From positions 27,239,282-27,303,281 of the forward strand of contig NC_059089.1 of NCBI RefSeq assembly GCF_020497125.1: a stretch of 64,000 nt of DNA. The letters run 5' to 3'. This document shows, in pieces, positions 24,311 to 37,700 of this stretch. Numbering within the stretch: the stretch's first letter is position 1; each line of letters starts with the position of its first letter. Source of the DNA: Mauremys mutica. Its lineage: Eukaryota; Chordata; Testudines; Geoemydidae. The position numbers and the translations under genes were made by a program. The notes beneath the pieces are model-generated. The model was not told where the DNA came from. It did no database searches and was given only the letters and a program-made list of their open reading frames with translations.

Positions 24311-24765
24311 GACCCACCCTCCAGCTCCATGCTGGGCCAGTCAGGGAGGGGGCCCCAGGTGGGTCCTCAATTTTGCATTCCTGGAGGTTTCATCACATGA
24401 CAGGCTTTAATTGAAGATTAATTTTTAATTGCTGGAGGCTCCAGGACAATCCTGGAGGGTTGGCAAGCCTACTAGAAGCAGGTGCTGTTTGCCCTGTTCT
24501 GGGAGCACCAGAGCCCTGCCTATAAACACATGCAACTGGGGCAAGCAGCTACCTAGCCCTGGGGCAGGCCGGAGCTAGGCCTCCCCACCGCTCCTGCAGT
24601 TGCAACTGGTAGAGAAGTGCCCAGAGTGAGGTCAGGCTTGGCTGGGTGCAGTCCATTGCACAGCCACAGTGAACTCCAGACCTTACCTGCCTTGTCATCA
24701 GTCAAAGGAGAAGTAGGCGAAAAGCTGCTGTAAGGAGGTGAGTGTTGTCACTTTGTTCTAAATCC

Positions 24766-25503
24766 GCAGTTCTCAGCCAGGGGCCCAGGGCCCCCTGGGG
24801 GACCATGAGCAGGTTTCAGGGGGTCCACCAAGAAGGGCTGGCATTGGACTCACTGGGGCTGTAGGACAGAAAGCTGAAGCCACACTGCCCTAAGCCCCAC
24901 CACCAGGGCTGAAGCCATAGGTGCCGACTTCCCCTGTCCCGTAGGTGCTCGACCCTGCCCCCACTCCACCCCTTCCATGAGGACCTGCCCCCAAAGTCCC
25001 CATCCCAACTCCCCCCCCCCCCCCCCGCCACTATTCCAACTCCTTCCCCAAATCCCTGCCCCAGCCCTGGCTCTTCCCCAGGTGCTGCGATCCCTCTCCC
25101 CCCCCTCCCTAACCCCCCTGGAGTGTGCTAACACTGCCAAATGGCTGTTGCTGGTGGCTGGGCAGGAAGCGTTGGCAGGTAGACAGAGGAGTGTGGATGC
25201 AGCATGCTCAGCGGAGGAGGGGAGCTTGGCTGCCAGTGGGTGCTCTGCATCCACCAGTTTTTCCCCGTCGGTGCTCCAGCCCTGGAGCACCCAGAGTCGG
25301 TGCCTATGCTGAAGCCAAAGCTAAGCAGCTTGGCTTCATGTGGCCCTCTGTGGCATGGAGCCCCATGCAATTGCCCTGTTTGCTACCGGTAACGTAGGCT
25401 CTGGCTTTTATATGCAGACAAACAGTTGTGGCACAGGTGGGCTGTGGTGTTTTTAGATCATGTTGGTGGGAGGCTCAGAAAGAAAAAGGTTGAAAACCCC
25501 TAT
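24766..25503. mobile_element. hAT element interrupted by a second hAT element
   Basis: Outer ends read CGCAGTTCTCAGCCAGGGGC and GGTTGAAAACCCCTA, typical of hAT remnants. Related TTCTAAAT / TTCTAAAC flanks look like an 8-bp target duplication with one change. It is split by the insertion at 24917-25307. No intact transposase is present. Confidence 0.7.
24917..25307. mobile_element. Nested hAT element with target duplication
   Basis: Inverted ends ATAGGTGCCGACTT and AGTCGGTGCCTAT are flanked on both sides by GCTGAAGCC (24908-24916 and 25308-25316). It therefore inserted into the older hAT copy, which gives the order of the two events. The interior contains a long C-run. Confidence 0.85.
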
Positions 25504-25830
25504 TCTAAACCATAATAAATCTAGGACTAGGGTAGCCCAGCCCCTTACATACCAGGTCCACATAGCCAATATTTTACTTGCATGACAAATTATTTCTACT
25601 CCCCCCCCCTCCCTTAAAGTTTATGATACTGGGTTCAACCATCTAATGAACCAGCATTTAATATTAAGATGTGGAAGGAGGATGTCTGATTTCCTACAGC
25701 TAGAATTATGCATTAAGAAATTACATGCTGTTCCCCATTGCTTAGATTTTCCACACACCCTAAGCTATGTTTCAGTTCCAGTAAAGCTCCTCCACACCCC
25801 TCCTTTCAAGCATTTCAGTTTGCTTATGCA

Positions 25831-28128
25831 TCCTGAGGGAATTCTGTGCCAAAAAAATAAAATATTCTGCACACATTTTAAAAATCTCCACATTTTATTT
25901 GTCAATAAATGTGAACACTCCAGCATGGCAAGGGGGGAGTACAGGCCACTGACTACAGAGGTGTGAGATCACCTTGTGTCCCCTGCCAATCTGGATATGG
26001 ACTCAGTGCTAAAGTTGCACCCAACACAGACGCAGCACAAGGACCAGGCCTGTCCCAGAAACACCCTGGGGCCCTGCCCCTCCATGCTAAGATGTAGGCA
26101 GGCAGGTTCAGCCTAGCAGGATCCAAGTGTGGAGGGGCTTAGTGTGGGGAGATCCAGGTGTGGGGTGATAGGGTTCTGTGTGGGGCAATCTGGGTGCAGG
26201 CAACTTGGTGGGGGGAGGTGTGACATGTTGGATCACAGAAACCCCCTTGGGAGTGGCCAACTGATGTGCCTGCTGCAAACCCAGACCCAGAGTCTGAACC
26301 ATGTCCCCTAACAGCTGTAGGCCTAACTGAAAGCAACTTACAGAAGTGTTCCTGTCTTTAACACTCTGATGTCCAACTCCCAGTGGGATCCAAACCCCAC
26401 ATAGATCCATTTTACTCTGTATAAAGCTTATACAGGACAAACTCATAAACTGCCCACCCTCTATAATACTGATAGAGAGATATGCACAGCTGTTCCCCCC
26501 CCCCCAGCCCCCCAGGATTAATACATAAAGTTAATTAACAAGTAAAAAGTGATTTTATTAAATAGAGAAAGAAGAATTTAAGTGGTTCCAAGTAGTGGCA
26601 GACAGAACAAAGTGAATTACCAACTGAAATAAAATAAAACATGCTAATCTAAGACTAATTCAGTAATACCATTACTGAGTACAGATAAAATGTCACCCTG
26701 AGAGATGTTTCAATAAGTCTCTTTCACAGACTGGACACCTCCCTAGTCTGGGCACAGTCCTTTCCCCTGGTACAGCCCTTGTTCCAGCTCAGGTGGTAGC
26801 TAAGGGATTCCTCATGATGGCTGCTCCCTTTGTTCTGTTCTGTTCCACCCATTTATATATCTTTTGCATAAGGCGGGAATCCTTTGTCCCTCTCTGGGTT
26901 CCCACTCCCTCCTCAATGGAAAAGCACCACGTTAAAGATGGATTCCAGTTCAGGTGAGATGATCACATGTCACTGTAAGACTTCATTACCCACTTGCCAG
27001 CACATGTGTATACAGGGAGACTTACAGGTAAAACAGAGCCATCTGCAGACAATTGTCCTGGTTAATGGTAATCATCAAGATTCCAAACCACCATTAATTA
27101 CAATAGGCCCTCAGAATTATATTTCATATTTCTAGTTTCATATACAAGAGTGATACATTATACAAATAGGATGATCACACTCAGTAGATTATAAACTTTG
27201 TAATGATACCTTACAAGAGACCTTTTGCATGAAGCATATTCCAGTTACATCATATTTAAACTCATTAGCATATTTTCATAAAATCATATAGAGTGCAACA
27301 TCACAGGAGATCTAGATGAACGGGTGCAGACTTAGTGGGACTCTGCAGGGGAGTCCAGGTGAATGTGGTTGGGGCTCAGCTGGGGGTCTGGTTGTGGAGT
27401 GCTCAGCAGGACAGGTCCAGGGGCTGGTTTGGTGGGGATCTGGGTGTGGTGGGCTAGTCAGGGTGGTCCAGGTACAGGTGGGGTGAAGTTTGTTGGGGAG
27501 GGGGGTGGTCTCAGTACAGGGGTGGGGTCCAGATGCAGGGAGGTAGGGCTTATTGTGGGGGTCTGGGTGCAGTGGGACTCCAGATGTAGAGAGTGAGGCT
27601 TGTTAAGGTCTGGGTTCAGGTTCTGGGTACAGCGGGTGAGGCTTGGTAGGGTGATCTGGCTATGAGGTGGGTCCAAATGAATGGGGGTTGGGGGGATGGG
27701 GGAGCAGCTTCCTGTACACTGCCCCCTTCCTCCCCACAGCTGAGGAGCAATAGGGGCAGGAAGGATGGGGGGAATGATGCAGAGCTTCCTGCAGCCAGAG
27801 AGGTTTCTGGGGGTGGGTCTGACCCAGTCCTGGCTGCTCCTTGCAGGTGAAGAGGAAGTCCTGTCCTCCCCAGCCCAGCCAGGACTAGCAGCCTAGCCTA
27901 GCTCAGGCTAGGAGCCACTGGCTGAAGCAGCCCCAGCTCCACTCCCACTGATTTCTCTCTCCACTAGCTGCTCCAGGCACACAAAACAATGCACTTGCAC
28001 TGCTGGGGAGCCACGCACAACCACTCTTGCAGCTTCCCCATCAGAAAGTCATTTTTCTGCAGAGAAGCAAAGAAAGCTGCAGGGGATACAAATTCTGTGC
28101 ACATACAGTTGCACAGAATTCTCCCAGG
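25831..28128. mobile_element. Composite repeat with inverted ends, internal minisatellite and nested LTR-like insertion
   Basis: Ends CCTGAGGGAATTCTGTGCC and its imperfect inverse CACAGAATTCTCCCAGG delimit about 2.3 kb between ARPC5L and PPP6C. The arms (26120-26240 and 27300-27700) hold degenerate repeats around GGGGATCTGGGTGTGG. Between them, roughly 26300-27305, lies a different AT-rich sequence with a - strand TATATAAATGG near 26850 and AATAAA near 26556, resembling an LTR in antisense. I could not resolve its exact borders or a target duplication. Confidence 0.6.
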
Positions 28129-28917
28129 AGTATCAGTTCTTGAGGAGAATAAGGTGTCTTTTGGAGCTACAAGGGAACAGTTAAGTTCATGTCAGGCTAA
28201 GGGATAACATTTATCAATGCAATCAAGATGAATTGTTTTTCCAACATTTTTTTTTCATGCAAATTTGTTTAATAGAAAAGGCATAGTTGGACACTGCAGG
28301 AAAATAAGAGCAGCTACCAGTCAGTACAATTTTAATGAAGATTTGAAAACTGAATTTAAAGCAACTACTGCGCTAAAAAAGAACCTGCTGTAAATGAAGT
28401 GTATCTACTAGATTAATGGATTGGTTAGTATGATACTACACCTAAGTGCTAGGACAGTGTGGTGGCACCTTGAATAATCACACCACCACTTCCTTCCACC
28501 AAGCTGAGTTTGCAGAAATACTGTTAGAAGTTGGGTACTACAAAATTTTGAGGGGTTGATCTAGGAGCAAAGATCCATGGTTGAATGGCTGCTCCATACC
28601 AGTGGAGTGGATCATTAAAAGGGAAAGATTGTCTAGTGATACAAATATGTTCACTTGGGTATTTCCAGCTCTATCAGATTTAGCACAACTTCAGTTGCCA
28701 CTTAGTTTCTTTATACCTCAGTTACAACCCCTTCCTCCATCTAAAAATGGGGATATTTCCCTACCTTAGAAAGGAACTATGAGACTTGATTCATTAGTCA
28801 TAGAAAAAACACTTAAGTTCCTTGATAGAAAAACGCAACCAAATATTTTGGTAGGGTTAATCCTATCATGTGACAATAAGGGTTTGATACAGAGAATGCC
28901 TTACTATCCCCAAATTA

Positions 28918-29049
28918 TCAGAGGGGTAGCCGTGTTAGTCTGGTTCTGTAGAAGCAGCAAAGAATCCTGTGGCACCTTATAGACTAACAGACGTTTTGCA
29001 GCATGAGCTTTCGTGGGTGAATACCCACTTCTTCGGATGCAAGCAGTGG
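28918..29049 (+). repeat. Short interspersed repeat, full unit with 8-bp target duplication
   Basis: A 132-bp unit beginning TCAGAGGGGTAGCCGTGTTA and ending near CTTCTTCGGATGCAAGCAG. It is flanked by CCAAATTA at 28910-28917 and 29050-29057. It differs from the first 125 bases of the copy at 53097 at only about one position, so both copies are recent. I recall this repeat from chelonian genomes but cannot name its family with certainty. Confidence 0.85.
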
Positions 29050-30059
29050 CCAAATTAGTTTATAACAGATCAGAGCACTTGATTTATTCTCTACCACAGC
29101 CATTAAACTAATGTATAGAACTACATATTTCAGGATTGCTTTTCCTCCATAATATAGTCAATTATAATTGACAGGGATGAGAGAGCCTCTTTGCTTATAG
29201 TACTACAATTCACAAAGGTAGAAAGTCAGTAGTTTTAATATTGATGCTAAACAGCTTGCCTGAGTTATTTAAAATAAATAAGCACAGTGTCACATGTAAC
29301 ATTTTCTATTACTATATTGGATTTTCATCAACAGGTGTCCTTCAACCAGACAAAAACAAGGTTAGTATCATGGGGGGGGGGAGGGGAAGAAGGTGGAACA
29401 TCCACCACCGAAGGAACTTTAAAACATCAAAATATGCTATATAGCATGAGGGGAGTTAGAGTTTTTGATATTATGTAGGTAATCTGTACAACTCAAAAGC
29501 ATTAAAGACAGTAATTAAATGCAACAATTCTTCCATTTTATCTTACGTTGTGTAAGAGGAGTTTTGAAGTAAACAAAGTGAATTATTTTAATTGCATAAG
29601 AATTAAATGTTTCCAGTGTTCTACAGTTAGATTAGTAATTAGATTCACATTCTTGTAAAACAAAAATCCTCCTCCCCACTGCCAAATTATTCCAGGGTCC
29701 AAGACATGGCTATTTCAGCTGTTGACCGAATAGAGCTCAAATGTCTGCAGAGGAGTATGCTTCTCCTATTTCAGTTTACCATTTAAAACAAAATTAAAAA
29801 AAAAATCAAGGTCCAGATCCAAATAAAAACTGCACTTGTGGGTTGCTGTACCAGCAGTGAAGTCAATAGGAGGCCAATGAGTCTATCTGCTCAGTGTTCT
29901 TTGCCAGATCTAGTCATAAATTAGTATCTTGCTCTTCATTTTACATGAAGTAAAAAACCAGAAAATTTAATAGAAAGCAGTTTAACTTTTATTACATTTC
30001 CAGAAACCAGAAAGTTTTATCCTATGAAAATAATTAGATGTTCAAAACTAATTAAAAAA

Positions 30060-31727
30060 ACTAAAGTGCTTTATTGTTGACTAGCTTTGCCAGAATATTT
30101 CTGGAATGTTAAAGTAGTTGAAATGAAAGGGAAATCAGATTGATAAATCCCAGCTAAATTGTTAACTAGAATCATTAAAGATGCTACTTGTCTTCAGTAT
30201 AGAAACTAAGCAGAATAAGAATGCAACAGAACCCTTTGCTGCTGCCTGGACATGTTATGCAGAAAAAACAGCCACAGTTGTGGGTTTTTTTTAAATCACC
30301 TATCCAAAAAAATGAGCAGATTGTTTCAAGACAAGTCTTGGATTCAGAAATGTTTCTACTTGCACTCCAGAACTATACATCTACTACATTAAAATAAAAT
30401 CTCAAGTTTTCTTTGGTAGGTAGCAGGTTATCCATTGCCAACTGTGTATCACTTTCCACTTGTTGAATCTGTGCTGACAATTACAGATATTTAACACTGC
30501 AATCTTAGAGGCTTTTACCAAAATTTCAATATGTAATTAGGTATTTTAAGCACAAACAGTGAAGTTTGGTTCTCTGATAAGTAACTGTAAAAGTGGATTT
30601 GTGGACTTCCCTGTTTCTCATTGACTTCTACATTTCCACTTGGTTTACAAGTATCCCTCCTATCTCTCCACCTTTCAGCCATCTACAAGTCAAGATTGGT
30701 GTTGAATCCAGAAATAGCGTAAGATATTACAGTCAGAACATGGTTTAACAATTTTGTTGATTTGCAAAGCAAGAACTGGACCAAGCTCAAGTCTCCTGCA
30801 GCTGTACTGACTCTGCAACTAACAGGAATGACAAGCAGTAACTTATTTTAGTGAGTAAATGACTCATCTATACAAGGAGCAGATGTACTGAATCATGCCA
30901 TTTCTACACAGTCACTTTTCAGAAGAGAACCTCTCTCAAGGATTGCTTCCAAAAACCACTATTGTTAAAACAAAGGTCAGTTCTATACTTGATAGCCAAA
31001 AGGTTAAGTAGTTATTGAGTAGGGAAAAAAGACATGCTCACATCAACAAAGTAGGATTTTTATTTGCAATATTTAACCTAGAGGTGGGTTTTATTTAAGA
31101 TATGACTTTATTAAAAATACAAGGTATCTGAAAAATCAGAACAATTATTATAATGTACAAATTCAATAGCTGTAGCAGTTTTTTGTATTTTTTATTGGAA
31201 TCCTAAAAAAAGGTGGGGGGGAGGAAGAAGAGACAGCCCTTTAGACCGCTTTTGTATTCACTTAAAACAAGATCTAACAAGGACGATTCAATTTTACATC
31301 TCAGACATGTGTACACAACACAACGCATTTACAGTCCCATCGTGCACACTAGGTAATAACTTTGCTGCTGAAATTTCTTAAAACTTACCAAACAAAAAGT
31401 TGAATGATATAATGGGACCAAAATAGTTCCAATGTATTATGATTTTTTTGTAAAGGGAAAATGTTTAACCTAAAACCAGACATATGCAAGAACTACATGC
31501 AGCGGGATAAATAAATGTCAGACATTTCACAAGCATTCTCAAATGAGGGAGGGCATGTGGGGGGGAGGGAGGGAGGAAATTGAGACACTGCTACAGACAC
31601 CATAATACATTTAGATAATTTAAAAATAAAAAAAGGCAAGAGGCAGCATTTCAGCAGCAAAGTGCTCAATAAAAAGTATAGAGGGATGGTACAAGGAAAT
31701 GGGGAAACAGCAGGATGGGAAAAGATC
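30060..31727 (-). other. PPP6C: Probable PPP6C 3' UTR with several candidate polyA signals
   Basis: After the PPP6C stop, AT-rich unique sequence contains - strand AATAAA hexamers near 31190, at 31107-31112 and at 30070-30075. Any of these could define the mRNA end, and alternative ends are plausible. Which is used cannot be decided from sequence alone. Confidence 0.45.
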
Positions 31728-34700
31728 TCAAAGGAAATACGGTGTAGTTGTTCTAGGAGGAATTACACGTTCTGAGTCTGGAACTGCACGGAATAACTTT
31801 GGTTCTCTTGTATTTACATCTTTAAAGACCATGATTGATGCAATATTTCCACAACGGTAACAGTAATTTGGAGCAGACCATACTGTTACCAACTTTTCAT
31901 CAAACATGAATTTATAGCCTTCATGCACTAGCTGATGTGCTCTGCAGATGAGTTTTAAGTTGTTGATATGAACAAACTGCAATTTAAAAAATATATATAT
32001 AAATATACAGTAAATAGTTACATATGCTTACTACATAACAGATCTTTACTACTTAGAACATTGCTGTGTCTCAAGATTTCAGTATTTTATTCAAGGAGAA
32101 GAGGTCTGCTGGGTAAACCTGCAGACAAAAGCTTTCTACAGGAATCACCACTGAGTTTAACTGCAGATGATACCATTCATTTCAGACCCCTGGCTTTTGC
32201 CTCTAACTCCTGTGACCTACCAAATTGAGATAGTTGTTCTCTTTCACAGCAGAAAATGCGAGTCCATCAGAAGCTTAGAAACTCGTCAACCAGTCAAGAA
32301 TGTGTAACACAACCAGTGGTGCCATAAATGGACAGGGAGATAACTTGTTTTGGAAAAAAAAAAAAAGAGTGCCATCAACCCAAATAAGTAAAATGGCTAC
32401 ACAAGCACCACCTCTATTTGTATATTTTAAGGCTTTTTAGATTATGACACTACAACAGCTCCAAAGGCCAGGTTATACTACAAGTCAGACACTACTAGTT
32501 CTGGTATTTCAATAACCTGAAAGGTTGACATGTTTTAGTGAATGGGTTTTCCCAGAGTTACTGAAGCTTTTGTTCAATGGAAGACTAAAGCAGGAGCTTT
32601 GGTGAGAAAGAGAAATGAAGAACGTTTCCATCCAAGTATTCTCCCAAAGCCAATCACCTCCTGTACTAGGATAACCACCCGCTAGAGATTGATCACCATC
32701 TAACCACAAGAACAAAATAGGGAGTTCACAAACAAAAACAGTGGCAGATGCGCAGGTTGTTTTAGAAGTTGAAATGGCTTGTTACTAATTATCTTGAGAC
32801 CTTTTATTATGGATTCGTATTAAAAGCAACAATCCCAGCTTACTTTACTGGTCTCCCTTGTAAAACGATTGCACTGTGCATAGTCATCAGACCACACAGT
32901 GTTATTTCTGTTGTGCCATTAGAACATCAAACTTAAAGCTAAGCAATGTTTTAGTTCATCTGGTCCCTCAATAATTTTACATTATCTATGATGATGACTT
33001 TACCTCATTTGTGACCTTTGCACCAAACAGCCAGCCTGCTCCTCGGGGACTAATTGCCCAGGTATCAACATCCTCTGGATCAGACCAGACAAGGTCACAA
33101 AATGCTCCTTTGTGAGGAATTTCTTGATTGCGTTCAATGGTTCGAATTTGATCCAGTGTCTTGATGTCAGGAGATAGGCCACCATGTACACAGAGAATCT
33201 GCTCATCTATTAACTGAGAGACAGAATAGAATCATAGAAATGTAGGGCTGGAAGGAACCTTGAGAGGTCATCTAGTCCATCCACCCAGGACTAAGCATAC
33301 CTAGACCATCCCTGATAGGTATTGACTAACATTCTTAAAATCCTCCAGTGACACGGATTCCACAGCTTCCATTGGAAGCCTATTCCAGTGCTTAAATATC
33401 CTCAAAATTAGGACCGTTTTCCCTAATATCTAACCTAAATCTTCCTTGTTGCAAATTAAGCCCAATTCTTCTTGTCCTACCTTCAATGGACATGGAGAAC
33501 AGTTGATCACCATCCTCCTTATAACAGCCCTTAACAGAATTGAAGACTTATGTCCCCTTTCAATCTTCTTTTCTCAAGAAGAAACATTCCCGGTTGTTGT
33601 TTTTTGTAGCCCTTCCTGATGGGTCAGGTTTTCTAAGCCTTTTATTGTTTTTGCTGCTCTCCTCTGGACTCTCCAGTTTCTCCACATCTTTCTTAAAATG
33701 TGGTGCCCAGAACTAGTCAGAACTCCAGGTGAGGCCTCACCAGTGCCAAGCAGAACAGGACAAAACTTCCTGTATCTTACATATGACACTCCTGTTAATA
33801 TAATTCTGGGGTGCATTAGCCTTTTTCACAACTGTGTCACATTGATAGAGGTCTATAAAATCATGACTGGTGTGGAAAAAGTAAATAAGGAAGTGTTATT
33901 TATTCCTTCTCATAACACAAGAACTAGGGGGTCACCAAATGAAATTGATAGCAGGTTTAAAATAAACAAAGGGATTCCCCCCGCCAAACACATAGTCAAC
34001 CTGTGGAACTCTTTGCCAGAGAAGGCTGGGAATGCCAAGACTATAACTAGGTAAGTTCATGGAGGATAGGTCCATCAATGGTTATTAGCCAGGATGGACA
34101 AGGATGGCATCCCTAGCCTGTTTGCCAGAAGCTGGGAATGGGTGACAGGGATCACTTGATTATCTGTTCTGTTCATTCCTGCGGGGACACCTGGTATTGG
34201 CCACTGTCAGAATACAGGATACTGGGCCAGATGGACCTTTGATCTGACCCACTATGGTTGTTCTTATGCTGACTCATTCAATTAGTGATCCACTATAACC
34301 CCCAGATCCTTTTCAACAGTATGACTGCCTAGCCAATTATTCCCCATTTTGTATGTCTGTGTTTGATTTTTTCCTTTCGGAGTACTTGCACTTGTCTTTA
34401 GTGGATTTCATCTTGTTGAATTCCGAACAATTTATCAAGATCATTTTGAATTATAATCCTATCCTCTAGTTGCTTGTACCCTATCCCAGCTTGGTGTCAT
34501 CTGCAAGTTGTAGAAGCACACCACTTCCCTCTATTATTCAAGTCACTAATGAAAATATTGAGTAGTACTGGACCCAGGACAGACTCCCTGCAGGACCACT
34601 CTAGATCCTTCTACCCCCTGCCCCCCTTTGATAGCAAACCACTGATAACTACTCTGAGTACAGTCTTTCAACCAGTTGTGTACCCACCTTATAGTAATTT

Positions 34701-37700
34701 CATCTAGACCATATTTCCCTAGTCTGCTTATGAGAATGTCATGCAGGAGTGTATAAAAAGACGAAAAGTCACGATACATCATGTCTACTTCTCCCCCACC
34801 CACTAGTCCAGGATTCATGTGTAAAGCCTGGAATATTTTTATTTTTCATTTCAGTTTGTCTCTAGGCACTATGTAACAAAGGCCACTTAAATATGTGCCT
34901 AGTGAAAAATGCAAAATAATCTGCTTTATGTTTTTAAAGTGAGTTTAAAAAAAAAACAAAAAACTTACAGCTGCTACTGTGAGCATATCGAAGACTTTGG
35001 TACAGTATCTCCAGGCATTTGCATTTCCGTATTTGGTTTGGCACTCATCTGTTAAATAGAGAAATCATTTTATTGTTTGACATTTTCCCCCTGATTCTGT
35101 TAAGGAAAAAACCCTCATATTTACAGTAGAACTTGAAATCTCAATAACTAGATTAGCAAAGAAATATGCTGGGCCATCAGATAGGAACACTGACTGTAAT
35201 ACAATGAGAGGGGATTTTTCTTATGGCCATCTGTCCACTCTATTGGCAGTAGTTTTCTCATTTCTTGCATACTCAAGCAATATTTTGGCACAGGTTTCCT
35301 CCCATCTTAATGTGACTAAAGGTGCTGCCTCCATAAAAAGCTTTTTCACGCCCCCTCCCCCCCCCCAACTCAAATCTCAATTTAGTTCACTATTAACAAG
35401 TCCTTGGTTCAATTCTTGTGGTATGAAAATAAGTCAGATACTACTGGGATGATTAAATAAGACAGATGCTTCTGAAGATGCTCTTACCAAAGGAGACGAA
35501 GAGAGCTACAGGTTGCTTTGTTTGGTTTAGAAATCAACCTGGTCCAAGTTATGCTATAGGAACTAATACCCCACATTAGGCCACTAAGGAAACTGAACAG
35601 ACATTAGGGTTTGTTTTTTTTAAATAAAGAAGTTATTTCCATGTTTGAGTTGAAGAAGATTGTACTGTGAGATGCAAAGAAAAGCCCTCACAATTAGACT
35701 CTGCTAGCTACTGCCCTAAAGCAGTCACAGTGGCACAGCATGGCCCTATCTACACAGGCAGAACCAAACCATGCAATACATTTTCGGGTCAAAGAGGACG
35801 GAGCCTCAATGTAGACGTAAGTAACTAGATTATAATAGATCTGGATAAGCCAGACCTAGCAAGCAAGGATTCCTTAAGCATAACGGATTAAGATATCAAG
35901 ATTTATACCCATTTCTCCTCATTTCCAGAGGGATCCAAAAGCAAGTCCATTTTTTATTACATATTTTTTGAGGCAACTATTAGATCCTTGAAAGATTTCC
36001 TCAGGTCTTGTCATAACTTAATTGTAGTTCCAAAGCTTTCAGGCAAACCCACTCCCTCAGTTTATATTATTTGTGTTATTGCCCAATACTAATCTTGTGT
36101 TCATTCACTAATATTGCCTCATCTACTGCACCAGTAGTGACTTACCAGATTAGTTGGTATAATTAGAATTAAAACCTATTATATCCTAAGTCATAAAGAG
36201 AGAGTTCTCTATATTTTGTTTTTCTACAGCACTTTTCAGACAATCCCAAAGCACTTCAAATATTAAACCTCAACTTCCATATTAAACTCTTTATCCCAAT
36301 TTCACAGATAAGAAGTCTGAGGCATAGAGATGAAGACCTATGGTTATACTGCAAGTCAGTGACAGACCTGGAAATAGAACTCTACCCAGTAGATTAGAGC
36401 ATAGTCCTTTTCAATACTATAATTACTGCTCCCCATACTATGCTACATTACTTCACTATTTGACAGTGTATTCATTCAGATTAGCTTATTTCTCTGATGA
36501 ATCCTATTTCACGATCCACTTGGCCTCTAGAAAAGCTAATACACATTGTATTCAAAATCAAATTTACCAAAGAAAGGACAGAGAATCAGGTCATTGCATT
36601 TTTATGTTAGTTAACCACAATTCAGAAACAGTTTATAAAGGCTTACCATAAAATCCATATACTTGTGTTATCTGCCTGCTCTCATGATTCCCTCGCAAGA
36701 GTGTGATACGATCAGGCCATTTAGCTTTTAGTGCAAGAAGGTAGGTGAAAGTCTCAAGACTATAATAACCTCTGTCTACAAAGTCACCCTGCAAATTAAA
36801 AATATTTTTGCATAATAAATGGAAAAATAGTTTCAGAAGTGCACAAAGTAATATATCTATTTCTAATTTCTCAATTTGCAAAGAGGCCCAACACCACAAG
36901 GCACCATAGCACCATTGCTATTTGAATTCTGAAAACATATTTAAAAAACAAAAACATTTAAATGGATATTTGAAATTTCACATTTAAAACTGAAACATTA
37001 CTTCTGTGATTCTTATGTTCCCATTCATCCAAGAAACATTTCAGGAGGTCCTTTATTAGCCACTCAAATATTCTACTTCCCTTCTACTGCCAGTGTAAGC
37101 TGGAGCTTTTAGATAGCAGGCTATAAAATGTATTTCCTTTCATGTGAACCAGCATTCCCTATTTCAAATTTTAGGTAGACAAAATAAAAGCCACACATAT
37201 TAACCAAGTGGAACTGAGTAAATTTGGGAGCGGAAAAGATGTTTACAAGCAAGAGAGTTAAAATGGAAACTAAAACCAAAGAAGTCTGAAATTTGTTTTA
37301 AATCAACAGTGCAATTGTAGAAGTGCTTTCCTTACACTTTTTTTTTTTGAATGACCAACATCTAATATGTACATACCATAAATATGTAGTTTGTGTCAGG
37401 AACCTGACCTCCAGTTCTGAACAGTTCACATAAGTCATAAAACTGCAAAAAAAGAGTTTGTCCATAATAAGGGTTCTGTTATCATTGTTAGTTAATAGTG
37501 TGTTAGCACAATTAATTGGAATTTATCTAGGTTTAAAGAGAAGTAATCCTTATTTTCAAGAACAAGATAAAAGTAGGTCTGAAAAAGTTCAGCTGAACAA
37601 TTATGGCCTCAGACAGATTTCCCATTCATCCACTTGGTGTTAAACTGCTGACATACTGATTAGGTCTTACTTCATCAGAGGAGCTTTACAGTGTGCAAGC

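Noticed and set aside
23602..24330. 242-codon - strand ORF around ARPC5L exon 1
   Set aside because: Only residues from MARNTL to LLR are coding; the rest is promoter and intron sequence in a stop-poor CpG island.
34546..34818. ORF with reverse-transcriptase-like motif as a possible gene
   Set aside because: It is a decayed piece of a CR1 LINE in a PPP6C intron, not an independent gene.
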